A stretch of 64,000 nucleotides of DNA from JABSQH01 sp039177505 (GCA_039177505.1 JBCDFR010000008.1:24906-88905); one strand, 5' to 3'; counted from the stretch's first letter, positions 54,729 to 63,860 are shown. Program-made: numbers and translations. Notes: generated by a model from the letters alone, not told the origin.

Positions 54729-54785
54729 GCGCACATTTGCGCGCACATCGCCGAGCGCAATGGTGCCGATACCGAGCGGGGTTGA
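54729..54785 (+). repeat. Cassette-type intergenic repeat, copy 12
   Basis: Left core GCACATTTGCGCGC, then CGCCGAGCG, central GTGCCG at 54763-54768 running into ATACCGAGCGGGG. Confidence 0.75.
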
Positions 54786-54831
54786 CCTCGTTCGGTGGAC
54801 CGCCAATACAGAGCCCCCGGGCGCGGCCGGG

Positions 54832-55668
54832 CTACCGGCGGACGAAGCGATGGGAGGCACCGCGCTCCACCGCTTCAGCGCGGTGCAGGTGACGTTGCAG
54901 CCCGGATCGCGCGGTGTGGGTCAAGAAGGTCGGCGATCCCCAATCGCTTGCTGCGGTGAGCGCGTTGTGAAGTAGGCGGAGTGCTACGAACCCGTTGCGC
55001 CGCTCTCTGCGTACGCCGAGCATTCCGAGCGAGGGCCCGTCGGGATTGCGCCACATCCGGCATAGCCCAATCAGACGCCCGGTGCCGTGGTCGAGCGCAA
55101 CGAGGTAGCCAGTCGGATCACACTCCGACGCGGCGAGTTCGTCGTCGAACCATGCACGGTTGCCTTGCCAGCCGTCGTTGCCAGGAACGTCGCTACGTAA
55201 GGCGATGTCCAATTCGTAGAGCTGGTCTGGGTCGACGTCACTGACTGGGGCCACGGAGAAGTCGGCCGTCGCCCGAGGCGCCGGCAACGTCTCCAAGAGG
55301 CGATCGAAGCGGACTTCGAAGGCCCTGTTGGTCAGCTCGTGTTCCAAGCCGAACCTGCGAACGAGTGCCAGTCGCTCGTGCTGATCGTCGCGCACGGACA
55401 CGTTGACGGGCCTGGTAATCGTTGCCAACGCCTGGAGAAGCAACGGTTCGTATGCGTGCTCGGCAGCGAGTCGGTGGGTCAGGAACACCCGTCTGTCCGG
55501 TCGCTGCGCCGCAACTGCGACGCCGAGCACATTGCCGAGTTCGTCGTAGGCGAACCAGTGGCCGACCGTCGTCGTGTTGGCGAACCGCTCCACGATCTGA
55601 TCTGCGTCGAGCCCGTACAGCTGACACGCCGCTGCCTGGTCAAAGTCCGTGCGGATCGTGACGCCCAT
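54832..55668 (-). CDS. GNAT-fold acetyltransferase
   Basis: The 278-residue protein has a C-terminal GNAT domain (TGYLVALDHGTGRLIGLCRM, LGVRRERRNGFVALRLLHNA). The N-terminal half (HWFAYDELGNVLGVAVA) resembles a second, degenerate GNAT repeat. ATG at 55668 gives MGVTIRTDF. Substrate is unknown. It is alone between repeat copies 12 and 13. Confidence 0.75.
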   Translation of the reverse strand: MGVTIRTDFDQAAACQLYGLDADQIVERFANTTTVGHWFAYDELGNVLGVAVAAQRPDRRVFLTHRLAAEHAYEPLLLQALATITRPVNVSVRDDQHERLALVRRFGLEHELTNRAFEVRFDRLLETLPAPRATADFSVAPVSDVDPDQLYELDIALRSDVPGNDGWQGNRAWFDDELAASECDPTGYLVALDHGTGRLIGLCRMWRNPDGPSLGMLGVRRERRNGFVALRLLHNALTAASDWGSPTFLTHTARSGLQRHLHRAEAVERGASHRFVRR

Positions 55669-55705
55669 CGCCCGCCAAGCATCGCACCACCCTGCAATCA
55701 CTGCG

Positions 55706-55795
55706 ACGCACATTTCCGTGCTGACCACCGAGCGCATCGGTGCCGTGATGAGCGGGTGTCGTGGCTGTTTGTTGATGGACGTTATGTGCGGGTAG
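55706..55795 (+). repeat. Cassette-type intergenic repeat, copy 13
   Basis: Left core GCACATTTCCGTGC, CCGAGCG, central GTGCCG at 55740-55745, right core GACGTTATGTGCGGG. Confidence 0.75.
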
Positions 55796-55819
55796 TCCCC
55801 GCGGTTGGCAGCGACGGCG

Positions 55820-56383
55820 CTACGCCACGACCATGATCTCGGCACAGATCGGCTCCGGTCCGGGAATACACAACTCGTAGCTGCCAGCGTTCGCCGTGGG
55901 CGGAACGATGAGCGAGTCGGGGCCCCCTCCTCCCATGATCCCGACCCATGGAAACTCCCAATCCTGGATCTGTTCAGTCCAGGCAATGTTGAACGAGTCG
56001 CCGAGGTCCGGTCTGTCACTGTTGAGATAGAACGTCGAGCCAGACTCGTCGAGCGCGGTGAGTGTCCATGCAACGCCGCGGAGTGGTCCATCGTCGTCAA
56101 AGACGATGTCGACGAGCTGGCCGGGAGAGAATGTTGCGGGGCTCAGCTTGAACCCGTTGTCGGTCATGGCAGCGATCGCCTCAACCGGGGTGTCGACTTC
56201 GGGTGCATCAGTCTCCGGGGTCGGCTCGCTAAGAACGCTGTCGTTGACCGCATCGCTGGTCGTCGAGACTTGCGCGAGGTCGGTGCGATTCGACGCCGCG
56301 GCGTCGTGTTCGTCGTTGGACTCGCAGCCGGCCAGTGTTGCCGCGACGGCAATGACGCCGGCGGTCAGTGTTCGACCAAACAC
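55820..56383 (-). CDS. Hypothetical secreted lipoprotein
   Basis: The 187-residue protein has a lipobox (VIAVAATLAGCES) and an acidic Ser/Thr linker, then a ~100-residue beta-rich domain (FSPGQLVDIVFDDDG, SYELCIPGPEPICAEI). The GTG at 56383 has AAGGAG 10 bp upstream; a TTG at 56410 is the alternative. Function is unknown. Confidence 0.75.
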   Translation of the reverse strand: MFGRTLTAGVIAVAATLAGCESNDEHDAAASNRTDLAQVSTTSDAVNDSVLSEPTPETDAPEVDTPVEAIAAMTDNGFKLSPATFSPGQLVDIVFDDDGPLRGVAWTLTALDESGSTFYLNSDRPDLGDSFNIAWTEQIQDWEFPWVGIMGGGGPDSLIVPPTANAGSYELCIPGPEPICAEIMVVA

Positions 56384-56619
56384 TCTCCTCCTCCTGCTCC
56401 TTGTGGGCAACCGCGTTGGTTGACGCGCTATGGCTTGGACGCCTGCTACCGGACCGTTTGTTCCGGTGATCAGAGAAGATCAACGCCGGCGCTGTGGAGC
56501 GTGACAGCGCAGGGGCCCTGGAGGTGCCGGAGAGGTGCTGAGCGACCGCAGCGAACGAGCCACTCCAGTCCGTTCAAGATGTTGCAACCTCGGCCATCGA
56601 GACACAGCGACGACCGGCA

Positions 56620-56705
56620 ACGCGCATTTCCGGCGATCTGCCGCACGTACGTGCCGATCCCGAGTAGGTCCGGTGATTGGTTGCGGGTGCGATTATGTAG
56701 CGGGT
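56620..56705 (+). repeat. Cassette-type intergenic repeat, copy 14
   Basis: Left core GCGCATTTCCGGCG, central GTGCCG at 56651-56656, right core GTGCGATTATGTAGCGGG. The TTA inside the right core (56693-56695) is the stop codon of the inverted phosphotransferase gene. The remaining part of 56384-56619 shows no gene. Confidence 0.75.
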
Positions 56706-57439
56706 GGGGTTGGGCGCAGGTGTGCGAGTCGTTGGCGTGCGTAGCTCGGCTCGGCGGTCCAGGCGTTCGCTGCTTCCCAGGCGTCTGCGCAGCGGACTGC
56801 TCGTTGGTGTTCGTCTTGTCTGAGCACCTGGATTCCGAGGTTGGCCAAGTCGAGGTGCACTACGTCGACACGGCTCTCGTCCCAGTCGAGCAGACCCACA
56901 CGACCGTCAGCGGTGATCCGCAGATTCGATGGTCCCGGATCACCGTGCACGACCGAGATCGCCACCTGCGACATCGTCGCGAACACGGCGAGCACGTCGG
57001 TGGCCGCATCATCGGGGAGGGTCGACATGTCCGCGTCAACGCTTCGAGACGACCGGTTGAGTTCGGTGATCGTCTTACAACCCGGTCGTTGCCGATTTGC
57101 TGTGAAACAGGTGTGGAGGCGGTGGAGTTCGGTGGCAACGAGTTCCCAATCGCTCGCTCCGCGCGGTGGGGTCCCGTCGATCCACCGCTGCACCACGATG
57201 CCATCGGCTGATGATCGACCGTCGTCGGTGAGCAATGGCGCTGGCACCAAGAATCCGTTGGCATTGAGTGCGGTGAGTAGTTCTAGTTCCCATGCAAGCG
57301 AGTCGGTGGAGCGACGACTTCGGCGGATCGCGACGCGGCCGACCCGGGACATGCCTGTCCATACCTCGTTGCGGTGGCCACCTTCGACACGGCTCTCGAC
57401 GCGGACGTCAGACCAAGCACTCGTGTCGAGATTTGTCAT
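56693..57439 (-). CDS. APH-family phosphotransferase
   Basis: The 248-residue protein has the Brenner motif VVHGDPGPSN and the metal site LLDWDESR. The N-lobe is short (VAIRRSRRSTDSLAWELELL). Target is unknown. Its stop codon is formed by the core of repeat copy 14, so the gene is flush with the module edge. Confidence 0.88.
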   Translation of the reverse strand: MTNLDTSAWSDVRVESRVEGGHRNEVWTGMSRVGRVAIRRSRRSTDSLAWELELLTALNANGFLVPAPLLTDDGRSSADGIVVQRWIDGTPPRGASDWELVATELHRLHTCFTANRQRPGCKTITELNRSSRSVDADMSTLPDDAATDVLAVFATMSQVAISVVHGDPGPSNLRITADGRVGLLDWDESRVDVVHLDLANLGIQVLRQDEHQRAVRCADAWEAANAWTAEPSYARQRLAHLRPTPPAT

Positions 57440-57477
57440 CGGGTCAACGGTAGAGCGGTAGTGCTCAACGGTCGATC

Positions 57478-57575
57478 GTCGATACCGAGCACTTCGGGCA
57501 GGTCGTAACGACCTGGACGTGCCGTACCAGTGCGGGCTCGTTCCGGACCGCGGTGTGAGCGATACGCGCTAGCAA
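57478..57575 (+). repeat. Cassette-type intergenic repeat, copy 15
   Basis: Left core CGATACCGAGCACTTCGG, central GTGCCG at 57519-57524, right core GAGCGATACGCGC. Next start is 52 bp after the right core. Confidence 0.7.
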
Positions 57576-57594
57576 GCGACGGTAGCTTCGCTGA

Positions 57595-57627
57595 AGTGGC
57601 TACACTTGCAGCATGAATGTAGCCACT
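57595..57627. promoter_or_regulatory. Inverted repeat over the antitoxin start
   Basis: AGTGGCTACA (57595-57604) and TGTAGCCACT (57618-57627) are perfect 10-bp arms around 13 bp that contain the ATG. It fits an autorepression site bound by the Phd-type antitoxin. Confidence 0.8.
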
Positions 57628-57894
57628 ACGCGAGCCGAGGTCGGGATCCGAGAACTCAAGAACGGGCTCAGCAAGTACATCGATCGCGTCCGTGCCGGCG
57701 AAGAAGTGATCGTGACCGATCGAGGACGCCCGGTCGCACGGTTGTCGTCAGTCGATGCCTCAGAGGACCGCTTGGCGGACCTTGTGGCCGAGGGACTGGT
57801 TCGTGCCCCGATGAGTCGTGGGCGCCATGTGCCGGAACGCCGCATCAAGGCGACTGCGCCGGTGAGCGATCTCGTTGCCGAGCAGCGACGCTGA
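57613..57894 (+). CDS. Phd/YefM-family antitoxin
   Basis: The 93-residue protein has the Phd N-terminal fold VGIRELKNGLSKYIDRVRAG and VTDRGRPVARLSS, which binds DNA, and a C-terminal toxin-binding tail. It precedes the PIN toxin by 12 bp. Confidence 0.92.
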   Translation: MNVATTRAEVGIRELKNGLSKYIDRVRAGEEVIVTDRGRPVARLSSVDASEDRLADLVAEGLVRAPMSRGRHVPERRIKATAPVSDLVAEQRR

Positions 57895-57906
57895 CGACAA
57901 CACGGG

Positions 57907-58332
57907 ATGATCACCTACGTCGACACGTCGACACTGCTCAAGCTTGTCATCGACGAGGACGGATCGGATCGAGCCAGCACGATCTGGACCTCAGCCGACA
58001 GGGTCGCCTCGGTCTCGCTCATCGCTGTCGAGTCCAGAGCCGCGCTCGCCGCAGCCAAGCGTGGCCACCGGCTCACCACCGATCAGCACGTCGAGGCCAG
58101 CAAGGAACTCGACGCTCTACTCGCCGAACTCCACATCGCAGCGGTGACCGAGGAGCTGATCGTAGAGGCAGGAGAGCTCGCCGAGAATGAGGCACTACGA
58201 GGCTATGACGCGGTCCACCTCGCTACGGCACTCCTGGTGGGCGCAACCATCTTCAGTAGTGCCGACACCGATCTGTGCGCCGCCGGAGAACGACGAGGAC
58301 TCCATGTCGCCAATCCGCTGGTGGCCGACTGA
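57907..58332 (+). CDS. VapC-type PIN toxin
   Basis: The 141-residue PIN nuclease has acidic residues in ITYVDTSTLLKLV, IAVESRAAL and LRGYDAVHLATALL, plus the C-terminal FSSADTDLCAA. It should cleave RNA when freed from its Phd-type partner. Confidence 0.92.
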   Translation: MITYVDTSTLLKLVIDEDGSDRASTIWTSADRVASVSLIAVESRAALAAAKRGHRLTTDQHVEASKELDALLAELHIAAVTEELIVEAGELAENEALRGYDAVHLATALLVGATIFSSADTDLCAAGERRGLHVANPLVAD

Positions 58333-58345
58333 TCTTGCTCTGTGG

Positions 58346-58460
58346 CTGCGACTACCCCGCGCAGTATCGAGTGGGTCGAGCGTCGAGAACGATCCGCAGG
58401 CGTGCCGTACTGGGCTGGGCGGTGAACTGTCGTGTGACGAGCGATATCGAGTGCTTGACA
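58346..58460 (+). repeat. Cassette-type intergenic repeat, copy 16
   Basis: Left core CGCGCAGTATCGAGTGGG, central GTGCCG at 58402-58407 (TACTGGGC follows), right core GAGCGATATCGAGTGC at 58439-58454. The rest up to 58718 has no supported gene. Confidence 0.7.
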
Positions 58461-58718
58461 GGGTGGAACTGCTTGTCTGTGGTCCATCTCGACGCGTTGG
58501 CTAAGCGATTTCGTCACGCTCGCTCCGTCTCCAGAGTGCGACGAGCACCGCACACCACCGGGATCATCAGTTCCCGGTCTCGATCGTCGAGGCGACCGCC
58601 CGGATGCCATCGATTACGTCATTGCGTTCGGGGTCGCAACTCGGGGAGGAGGGCGAGAGTGTTGAGACCGGCAGAGGGCAGTGTTGCGCTCACTCTGACC
58701 CGGGCCGCGAGCTGTTAC

Positions 58719-59927
58719 TCATCGGTTCGGCACTGCGGAGCCGAACGATTCGTCGAGCCTGGCTGGGTCGGGTCCGATCTGGCCGTCGAGGGCCGAGCTG
58801 CCGGGTGTAGAGAGATCGACGGCAATGAGCGTGCGCTCGAGGGGTGCGCCGCCCGGGGGATCCTCGGGTCCGAGTTGAATGGCGAATGGCTCCGTCGGCA
58901 ATGCGGACCGCTCTACCGCGACCAGGTACGACTCGCCGTTGGCGTCGTCGTTGCAGGCTGGAGGGTTGCCGGGCACGACGAAGTCGCCGTGGACGAGACC
59001 GGGCGCAGTCACTACATCGTCGAGCCGGATCGGGCAGTTGGAGCCATACACGGCACCAAACCAGATGACGATCTCGCTGTCGAAATCGACCGTCGGCGGC
59101 GTGCCGGTGAGCTCAAGATCCGACCACAGTGCGTCGTACTGGCCCTGTGTGGTGGCGACACCCGTTCGATATGTCGGGCCACCGCGGTTGACCGTCAGCA
59201 GACGCCACCCCTCGCCTCCCTCGGGTTGAGGGCCGTCTGCAACGGCGTCCTCGGGATCGATTCCCTCGAAGCACACCGGGGTTCCCGCAAACTCGGCGAA
59301 CGGCTCCAACGACTCGGCGTCGAGGACGCCGCCCCACACGCTGACCCGACCCAGCCACGGCTGCGCACTGCCGCCACGATCGTTGCCCATCGCTGCTTGG
59401 ATCGCGAACACCTCGGCAAGCAGTGCGTCGAGGTCGGCGGTGGTGTACGGGATCTCCACGGCCACGACCCCGGCGCCAGGAAACAGCTGCTCCAACTCGG
59501 CTTGCCGCTCAGCTGCGCCCTCGCTGAAACCGAGCGCTAACCAGCCGTTGTGCGCTTGATCGATCCACAACTGCTCGAACGCTGGCTGATCTGCGGCCCA
59601 CACACGCACTTCGTCGAGGGGTTGGTCACCACCGAAGTACACCGGGTGATCTCGGTAGAAGTCGGGGTCGGCGGGGATCGGCGTCACGGGACCGCAACGC
59701 GTCAATCCGAATGGCAACGAGCCGAGATCCTCGGGCGGTTCGATCGACGACTCCGGCGCCCGTCCCGGCTCCGTTGTTGATGCGGGGATGGTTGCGACTG
59801 TGGGCGACGTGGTTCCCGGCTGTGCCTCCGTCGTCGCTGCCCCCAGGGCATCATCAGGCGCCGTGTCGGCGCCACATGCGGCCGCGAACAACACAGCAGC
59901 GACCACGCCGAACTTGCCAGTCCTCAT
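58719..59927 (-). CDS. Hypothetical lipoprotein
   Basis: The 402-residue protein has a lipobox (VVAAVLFAAACGA), a Thr/Pro-rich linker and a large soluble region with scattered Cys (LTRCGPVTP, GTPVCFEG, SNCPIRLDD). No domain is recognised. It lies upstream of nothing co-directional but shares its module with the next exported protein. Confidence 0.75.
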   Translation of the reverse strand: MRTGKFGVVAAVLFAAACGADTAPDDALGAATTEAQPGTTSPTVATIPASTTEPGRAPESSIEPPEDLGSLPFGLTRCGPVTPIPADPDFYRDHPVYFGGDQPLDEVRVWAADQPAFEQLWIDQAHNGWLALGFSEGAAERQAELEQLFPGAGVVAVEIPYTTADLDALLAEVFAIQAAMGNDRGGSAQPWLGRVSVWGGVLDAESLEPFAEFAGTPVCFEGIDPEDAVADGPQPEGGEGWRLLTVNRGGPTYRTGVATTQGQYDALWSDLELTGTPPTVDFDSEIVIWFGAVYGSNCPIRLDDVVTAPGLVHGDFVVPGNPPACNDDANGESYLVAVERSALPTEPFAIQLGPEDPPGGAPLERTLIAVDLSTPGSSALDGQIGPDPARLDESFGSAVPNR

Positions 59928-60126
59928 GCTGCTAAGACGTCGCTGCGTGCAGCCCGGTTCCCTCCAATCGGGAATCGAGAGCCAACAAAGGAAGGCGTTG
60001 ATCGGTCGCTGTCCTAATCGGCCGAAGGTTCGCAAGCCGTCCGCGACGTGGTCGGCCCCGCCGGCGTCGGACGCTGCGAAACCGCTACCAAAGACCGCTC
60101 CACGGGAACGACTCATTCCCCGGCGA

Positions 60127-60693
60127 TCAGTCGTCGGACAAAAGCGTCGTGATCGTTCCCGGTTCCCCTCCAAACGCGTCAACGTCGATCGACAGCAGTA
60201 CCTGGCCATCCGCCGCGATGAAGACCATGTCGGCGCCCATTCCAGGCGACGGACCAGCCAGCGCCCAAACATTGTCCTCGACTGGTGCATCAACCCCGCC
60301 AAGTACAACTCGCTCGACCTCGTCGGGCACCACGCCAACCGTCATCGTGTCGGTGCGCTCTGAAACCGATGCATAGGCAAGCCCACGTGAAATCAGATCA
60401 CTTGGGTAACAGCGCAACTCAAACGTCTCCGCCAACATCGTCGGCGTCACACACACGTCGTCCGACGACCCTGCGCGCGCCTCGACAACGACAGACGCAT
60501 CAGGGAACCACACCGCTCCACCGCCTTGATCAGCCAGCGAGACGTTCGTCGACAGCACTTCGTCGGGAATCTCGTCAGTACCCACACTCGTCGATCCGCC
60601 TCCCGATCCAGCAACGGCGACCACGCCGAAGCCAACCGCAAACGACCCCAAAGCCGCTGCAGTTCCCACCGCAGCACGATGAACCTTGTTCAT
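60127..60693 (-). CDS. Hypothetical secreted or membrane-anchored protein
   Basis: The 188-residue protein has one N-terminal hydrophobic segment (AAVGTAAALGSFAVGFGVVA) and a soluble part with two Cys (DDVCVTPT, ELRCYPSD). GAGAGGGG precedes the ATG. No domain is recognised. Confidence 0.75.
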   Translation of the reverse strand: MNKVHRAAVGTAAALGSFAVGFGVVAVAGSGGGSTSVGTDEIPDEVLSTNVSLADQGGGAVWFPDASVVVEARAGSSDDVCVTPTMLAETFELRCYPSDLISRGLAYASVSERTDTMTVGVVPDEVERVVLGGVDAPVEDNVWALAGPSPGMGADMVFIAADGQVLLSIDVDAFGGEPGTITTLLSDD

Positions 60694-61074
60694 GAGCCAG
60701 TCCCCTCTCTCAGTCCCGATCGTCCCGACAGCTGACCCACCACGTACCCGCCGTGGTCGTGTAGCGCTGGACACAGGTATCACGGGAGCCGACGCTCCAG
60801 GTGTTCTCGGTGCAGAGTCACTCCCGCATTGACCAAATCACGGTCCGACCCGACTTCAACTCCGACACCTCGGTCTACGTCCTCGAACCTGAGTACAACC
60901 TGAACACCGCCCGACTTGAGACCAAAGTGCGCGGCCCGGCCTCACCGCTCGCAGGCAGCCGCCGTGGCACGCCGACTCGACCTGCTCCAACCTCGCCGGC
61001 GACCGCGCTTACACCCGCTCCAAACCGGCATCGCCGATCGCGTCGGACCGGTCGTATCGCCACCGGCTCACTCG

Positions 61075-61162
61075 ACGCGCATTTCCGAGTGGTTTGAACC
61101 GAGCAAGATGTGCCGCGATGGGCGGGTGAGGGCGACGCGACGACTTGGTGTTATGCGCCCGT
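61075..61162 (+). repeat. Cassette-type intergenic repeat, copy 17
   Basis: Left core GCGCATTTCCGAGTGG, central GTGCCG at 61110-61115, right core TGGTGTTATGCGCCCG. TTA at 61151-61153 in the core is the stop codon of the next, inverted gene. The stretch 60694-61074 shows no gene. Confidence 0.8.
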
Positions 61163-61429
61163 CGGACGCTGGTCCATCCCCTCGAACCACCAGTGGTCGG
61201 GTGGAAGAACGAGGAACCCGCCGCCGAACCACATGACCTCGTGGGCGTATCGGTCGAGCAGTGGCGTTCGGTAGAGCAGCCGTATTCCCCGGGTCATCAC
61301 CTCTGGAGTCGGCCTGGCGCCTCCGGGAGGAACCCAGTCCCAACCAGCACGCACTCCATCCGGGACGTCCCAGCCGCCCGGCGAGGGAACCAGATCTTCT
61401 TCCGGGAATCGGTCTGTCCGAGGGTTCAC
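61151..61429 (-). CDS. Hypothetical protein, 92 residues
   Basis: A Trp/Pro-rich small protein (GGWDVPDGVRAGWDWVPPGG, then LPPDHWWFEGMDQ). No known domain. Codon bias is coding-like, and it exactly fills the module between repeat copies 17 and 18. Confidence 0.65.
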   Translation of the reverse strand: MNPRTDRFPEEDLVPSPGGWDVPDGVRAGWDWVPPGGARPTPEVMTRGIRLLYRTPLLDRYAHEVMWFGGGFLVLPPDHWWFEGMDQRPTGA

Positions 61430-61461
61430 GACATCACGATCGCATCAACTCGGTCGGGCCG

Positions 61462-61548
61462 CGCGTTTCCGTACACATCGCTGAGAGCAGGTGTGCCGTA
61501 CTGGGCGGACTTCTAGACAAGCCCGGGCGTGCTGTTATCGAGTGGGTA
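61462..61548 (+). repeat. Cassette-type intergenic repeat, copy 18
   Basis: Left core GCGCGTTTCCGTACAC, central GTGCCG at 61493-61498, right core CTGTTATCGAGTGGG. It begins 33 bp from the start codon of the inverted 92-residue gene. Confidence 0.75.
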
Positions 61549-61661
61549 TCGCGGCGCCTGTGTCGCCGCCACGCAGCGATCCGATCCGCCCAGTTGAAGA
61601 CTCCCATCCGGGATCGGATGGGATGTTCGTGCTGGCAACCAGTCAGGTTGAGCGTGATCGG

Positions 61662-62054
61662 TCAGCAGCTGTTCCGTCCGGTGATCTCACACTCCACGCC
61701 CTCTGGGCCGATCGATCTCTGATCGATGACGAGGATGCGGTTGCTGAGCGGATCTTCGAGCTGGACCTCCACCACCGTTGTCAGCCCGACGTCGTCGCAG
61801 CTGCCGGCTTGGTTCTGTTCGGCCCACAGTTCGACCGCCCACGCTGTTTGTGTTTCGACATTCACTCGTGGAGCGGACCGACACCTGGGATGTGTCACTG
61901 TCACGGTGAGGTCGCGTGAACTGGTATCGCCGACGACCGCGGTGATCCATACGGGTTGCCAAGACGGTCTGGTCATCTGGATGTAGATGAACGCGCCGAT
62001 CGCCAGAAAGATCGTCAGCACGACTGCGATCTCAATCCGGCCGGCGCGCTCCAT
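61662..62054 (-). CDS. Hypothetical single-TM protein
   Basis: The 130-residue protein has one N-terminal TM helix (IEIAVVLTIFLAIGAFIYIQ) and an extracellular domain with four Cys (HPRCRS, GSCDDVG, VECEITG, NSC). No domain is recognised. Confidence 0.7.
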   Translation of the reverse strand: MERAGRIEIAVVLTIFLAIGAFIYIQMTRPSWQPVWITAVVGDTSSRDLTVTVTHPRCRSAPRVNVETQTAWAVELWAEQNQAGSCDDVGLTTVVEVQLEDPLSNRILVIDQRSIGPEGVECEITGRNSC

Positions 62055-62119
62055 GGGAGCAGTTTGGTGCCGATAGCAAAGGCGTAGCGGTCGACGCGTT
62101 GAATAGCGTCGCTTCCGCT

Positions 62120-62205
62120 GAGCAATCCGAGCAGATGTAGCCGCTCAATAGGTGCCGATGTAGCGCGGGCGAGGTCGTCGTTGGAGGTCGTGCGTTTCCG
62201 GGCGG
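62120..62205 (+). repeat. Cassette-type intergenic repeat, copy 19
   Basis: Left core GAGCAATCCGAGCAG, central GTGCCG at 62152-62157 (ATGTAGCGCGGG), right part TGCGTTTCCGGGCGGG. Next start is 62236. Confidence 0.6.
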
Positions 62206-62235
62206 GCCACGATGCGTCCATGTATGCTGATCTGC

Positions 62236-62430
62236 ATGCAAAGCACGAGTGTTCGCATCGACGGTGCCACTCACGAAGAGCTCAAACGACTCGCTGCCGA
62301 GTTCGACACCACCGTCGGCAACACCGTTGCGCTCGCCGTGCGCGCACTTCGCCAGGACCACATCGGGCGGCAGCTCCGAGCACCCTTGCTCGCCGGCGAG
62401 GACATCTGGCTCGATGCAGACCTCCGGTGA
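62236..62430 (+). CDS. Small antitoxin (VapB/MazE-like)
   Basis: The 64-residue protein STSVRIDGATHEELKRLAAE, then VGNTVALAVRALRQ, is typical of ribbon-helix-helix-like antitoxins. Its end overlaps the MazF-type start by 17 bp. Confidence 0.8.
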   Translation: MQSTSVRIDGATHEELKRLAAEFDTTVGNTVALAVRALRQDHIGRQLRAPLLAGEDIWLDADLR

Positions 62431-62755
62431 CATCGTCGACCTCGATCTTGGCCAACCCGAGGGGCGGGAAGCGGGCTTCGTGCATCCCGCGGTCGTGATC
62501 ACGGCTCAGCGCATTCTTGACGCCCAGCCGAGCGTCGTCCACGTCGTGCCGTTGACCAGCACCGTTCGCGGGTTCCACTCCGAGATCGTGATCGAGGCCG
62601 ATGATGCCAATGGATTGGCATCTACTTCTGCCGCACAGTGTCAGCACCTTCGCGCGGTCGCGCCGCAGCGCGTCGTCACCAGTCGGGGAAACGTCGGGCC
62701 GGTCAAGCTGTTGCAGATCCGAGAGACCGTCGCCGTGATTCTCGACATCGGATGA
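62414..62755 (+). CDS. MazF/PemK-type endoribonuclease toxin
   Basis: The 113-residue protein has the MazF SH3-like barrel: GDIVDLDLGQPEGREAGFVH, HVVPLTSTVRGFHSEI, CQHLRAVAPQRV. It should cut mRNA at short sequence motifs. Confidence 0.9.
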   Translation: MQTSGDIVDLDLGQPEGREAGFVHPAVVITAQRILDAQPSVVHVVPLTSTVRGFHSEIVIEADDANGLASTSAAQCQHLRAVAPQRVVTSRGNVGPVKLLQIRETVAVILDIG

Positions 62756-62787
62756 GTCTCGACACGCGGCACTCGGTCCGTGTCCGA

Positions 62788-62882
62788 CGCGCGGGTTGAA
62801 CTTTCCGAGCGCTCGCGCGCACGCGCAAGGTGCCGCGATTGGCGGGGTGACGCCCAACTCGAGCGTTGTCGATATCGAGTGG
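62788..62882 (+). repeat. Cassette-type intergenic repeat, copy 20
   Basis: Left core GAACTTTCCGAGCG, central GTGCCG at 62830-62835, right core GTCGATATCGAGTGGG at 62868-62883. Next start is 48 bp after the right core. Confidence 0.8.
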
Positions 62883-62918
62883 GTTCGAGGTGCGGGTGGG
62901 CGGCGCGAAGATGTTGCG

Positions 62919-63785
62919 GTGTCGATTCCCGCTCAACCGCCGACGGACTTCGTCGGCCTGTTTCGGCTCGAGCGGTCGAGGCTCCTCGAGATGCTGAACG
63001 CGCTGACGACTAATGACTGGCAGCGTGCGACGCCGTGCCCGGGATGGGATGTGCTCGGGCTCGTGAATCACCTCATCGGCGACGATCTCAGCGTGATCGC
63101 CTGGCAGCGCGACGGGCATCACGGCACGCCCGCACCCGCGGGCGGTGATGAAGCGTCGTTCGTCGAGTGGCTCGACGAGTTGCAGATCGAATGGGTGCAC
63201 GCCGCCCGACGGATCAGTCCTCGGTTGGCGGTCGAGTTGCTCGAGTGGCTCGGTGGCGCCGTCGCCGACACGTTTCAGGCGCAACCTGTCGAGTCGATGT
63301 CGGCGAGGGTGTCATGGGCGAGCGATGAGGTCGTGCCGGTGTGGCTGGACCAGGCGCGCAAGGTGACCGAGCGTTGGATCCACCGCCAACAGCTCCGTGA
63401 AGCGGTCGGTCGTTCGAGCGACCTCGCCGAGGACCTCGCCGGGCGAGTGCTCGACTCGCTCCGATGGGCCTACCCGTACCGACTCGATGCGCTCGGCACG
63501 TCGGCCGGTGTGGTCCGGATCGAGGTGAGTGAACCCTTCGATCGGCACTGGATCCTGACACCGGAGGCAGGCACGTTTGTATTCGCCGGCGACGACGTCG
63601 AGGTGGGCCCAGCGAGCGCCGTGTTGTCGATGTCCGTCGATCAGGCGTGGCGGCTTCTGACGAACAACTACGACCCCAACGCGCACGGTGCTCTTCACTC
63701 GGAAGGCGATCGACGGGCTATCGACGTGCTGCTCCGCACGCGAGCGATCATCGGGACCCCGAAAACCCAACTCGACGGCAACTGA
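62919..63785 (+). CDS. Maleylpyruvate-isomerase/DinB-superfamily protein
   Basis: The 288-residue protein has the MDMPI_N helical bundle with metal ligands in RATPCPGWDVLGLVNHLIGD and HRQQLREAVGR. Actinobacterial members act as mycothiol-dependent isomerases or transferases; the substrate here is unknown. GTG at 62919 is supported by its spacing to the repeat core. Confidence 0.85.
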   Translation: MSIPAQPPTDFVGLFRLERSRLLEMLNALTTNDWQRATPCPGWDVLGLVNHLIGDDLSVIAWQRDGHHGTPAPAGGDEASFVEWLDELQIEWVHAARRISPRLAVELLEWLGGAVADTFQAQPVESMSARVSWASDEVVPVWLDQARKVTERWIHRQQLREAVGRSSDLAEDLAGRVLDSLRWAYPYRLDALGTSAGVVRIEVSEPFDRHWILTPEAGTFVFAGDDVEVGPASAVLSMSVDQAWRLLTNNYDPNAHGALHSEGDRRAIDVLLRTRAIIGTPKTQLDGN

Positions 63786-63860
63786 CGCGCGTATCGCACG
63801 GGTCGCCGCACTCGCGATGTGCCGATATCGCGCATGCTCTGTTGCCGTTGGGTGGAGCGT
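63783..63860 (+). repeat. Cassette-type intergenic repeat, copy 21
   Basis: Left core GACGCGCGTATCGC, central GTGCCG at 63819-63824 with ATATCGCGC. Further left-core-like pieces occur at 63856 (GCGTTTCCGAGC) and 63927 (CTTTTCCGAGC), so the array probably continues beyond the window. No gene is seen in 63786-64000. Confidence 0.65.
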
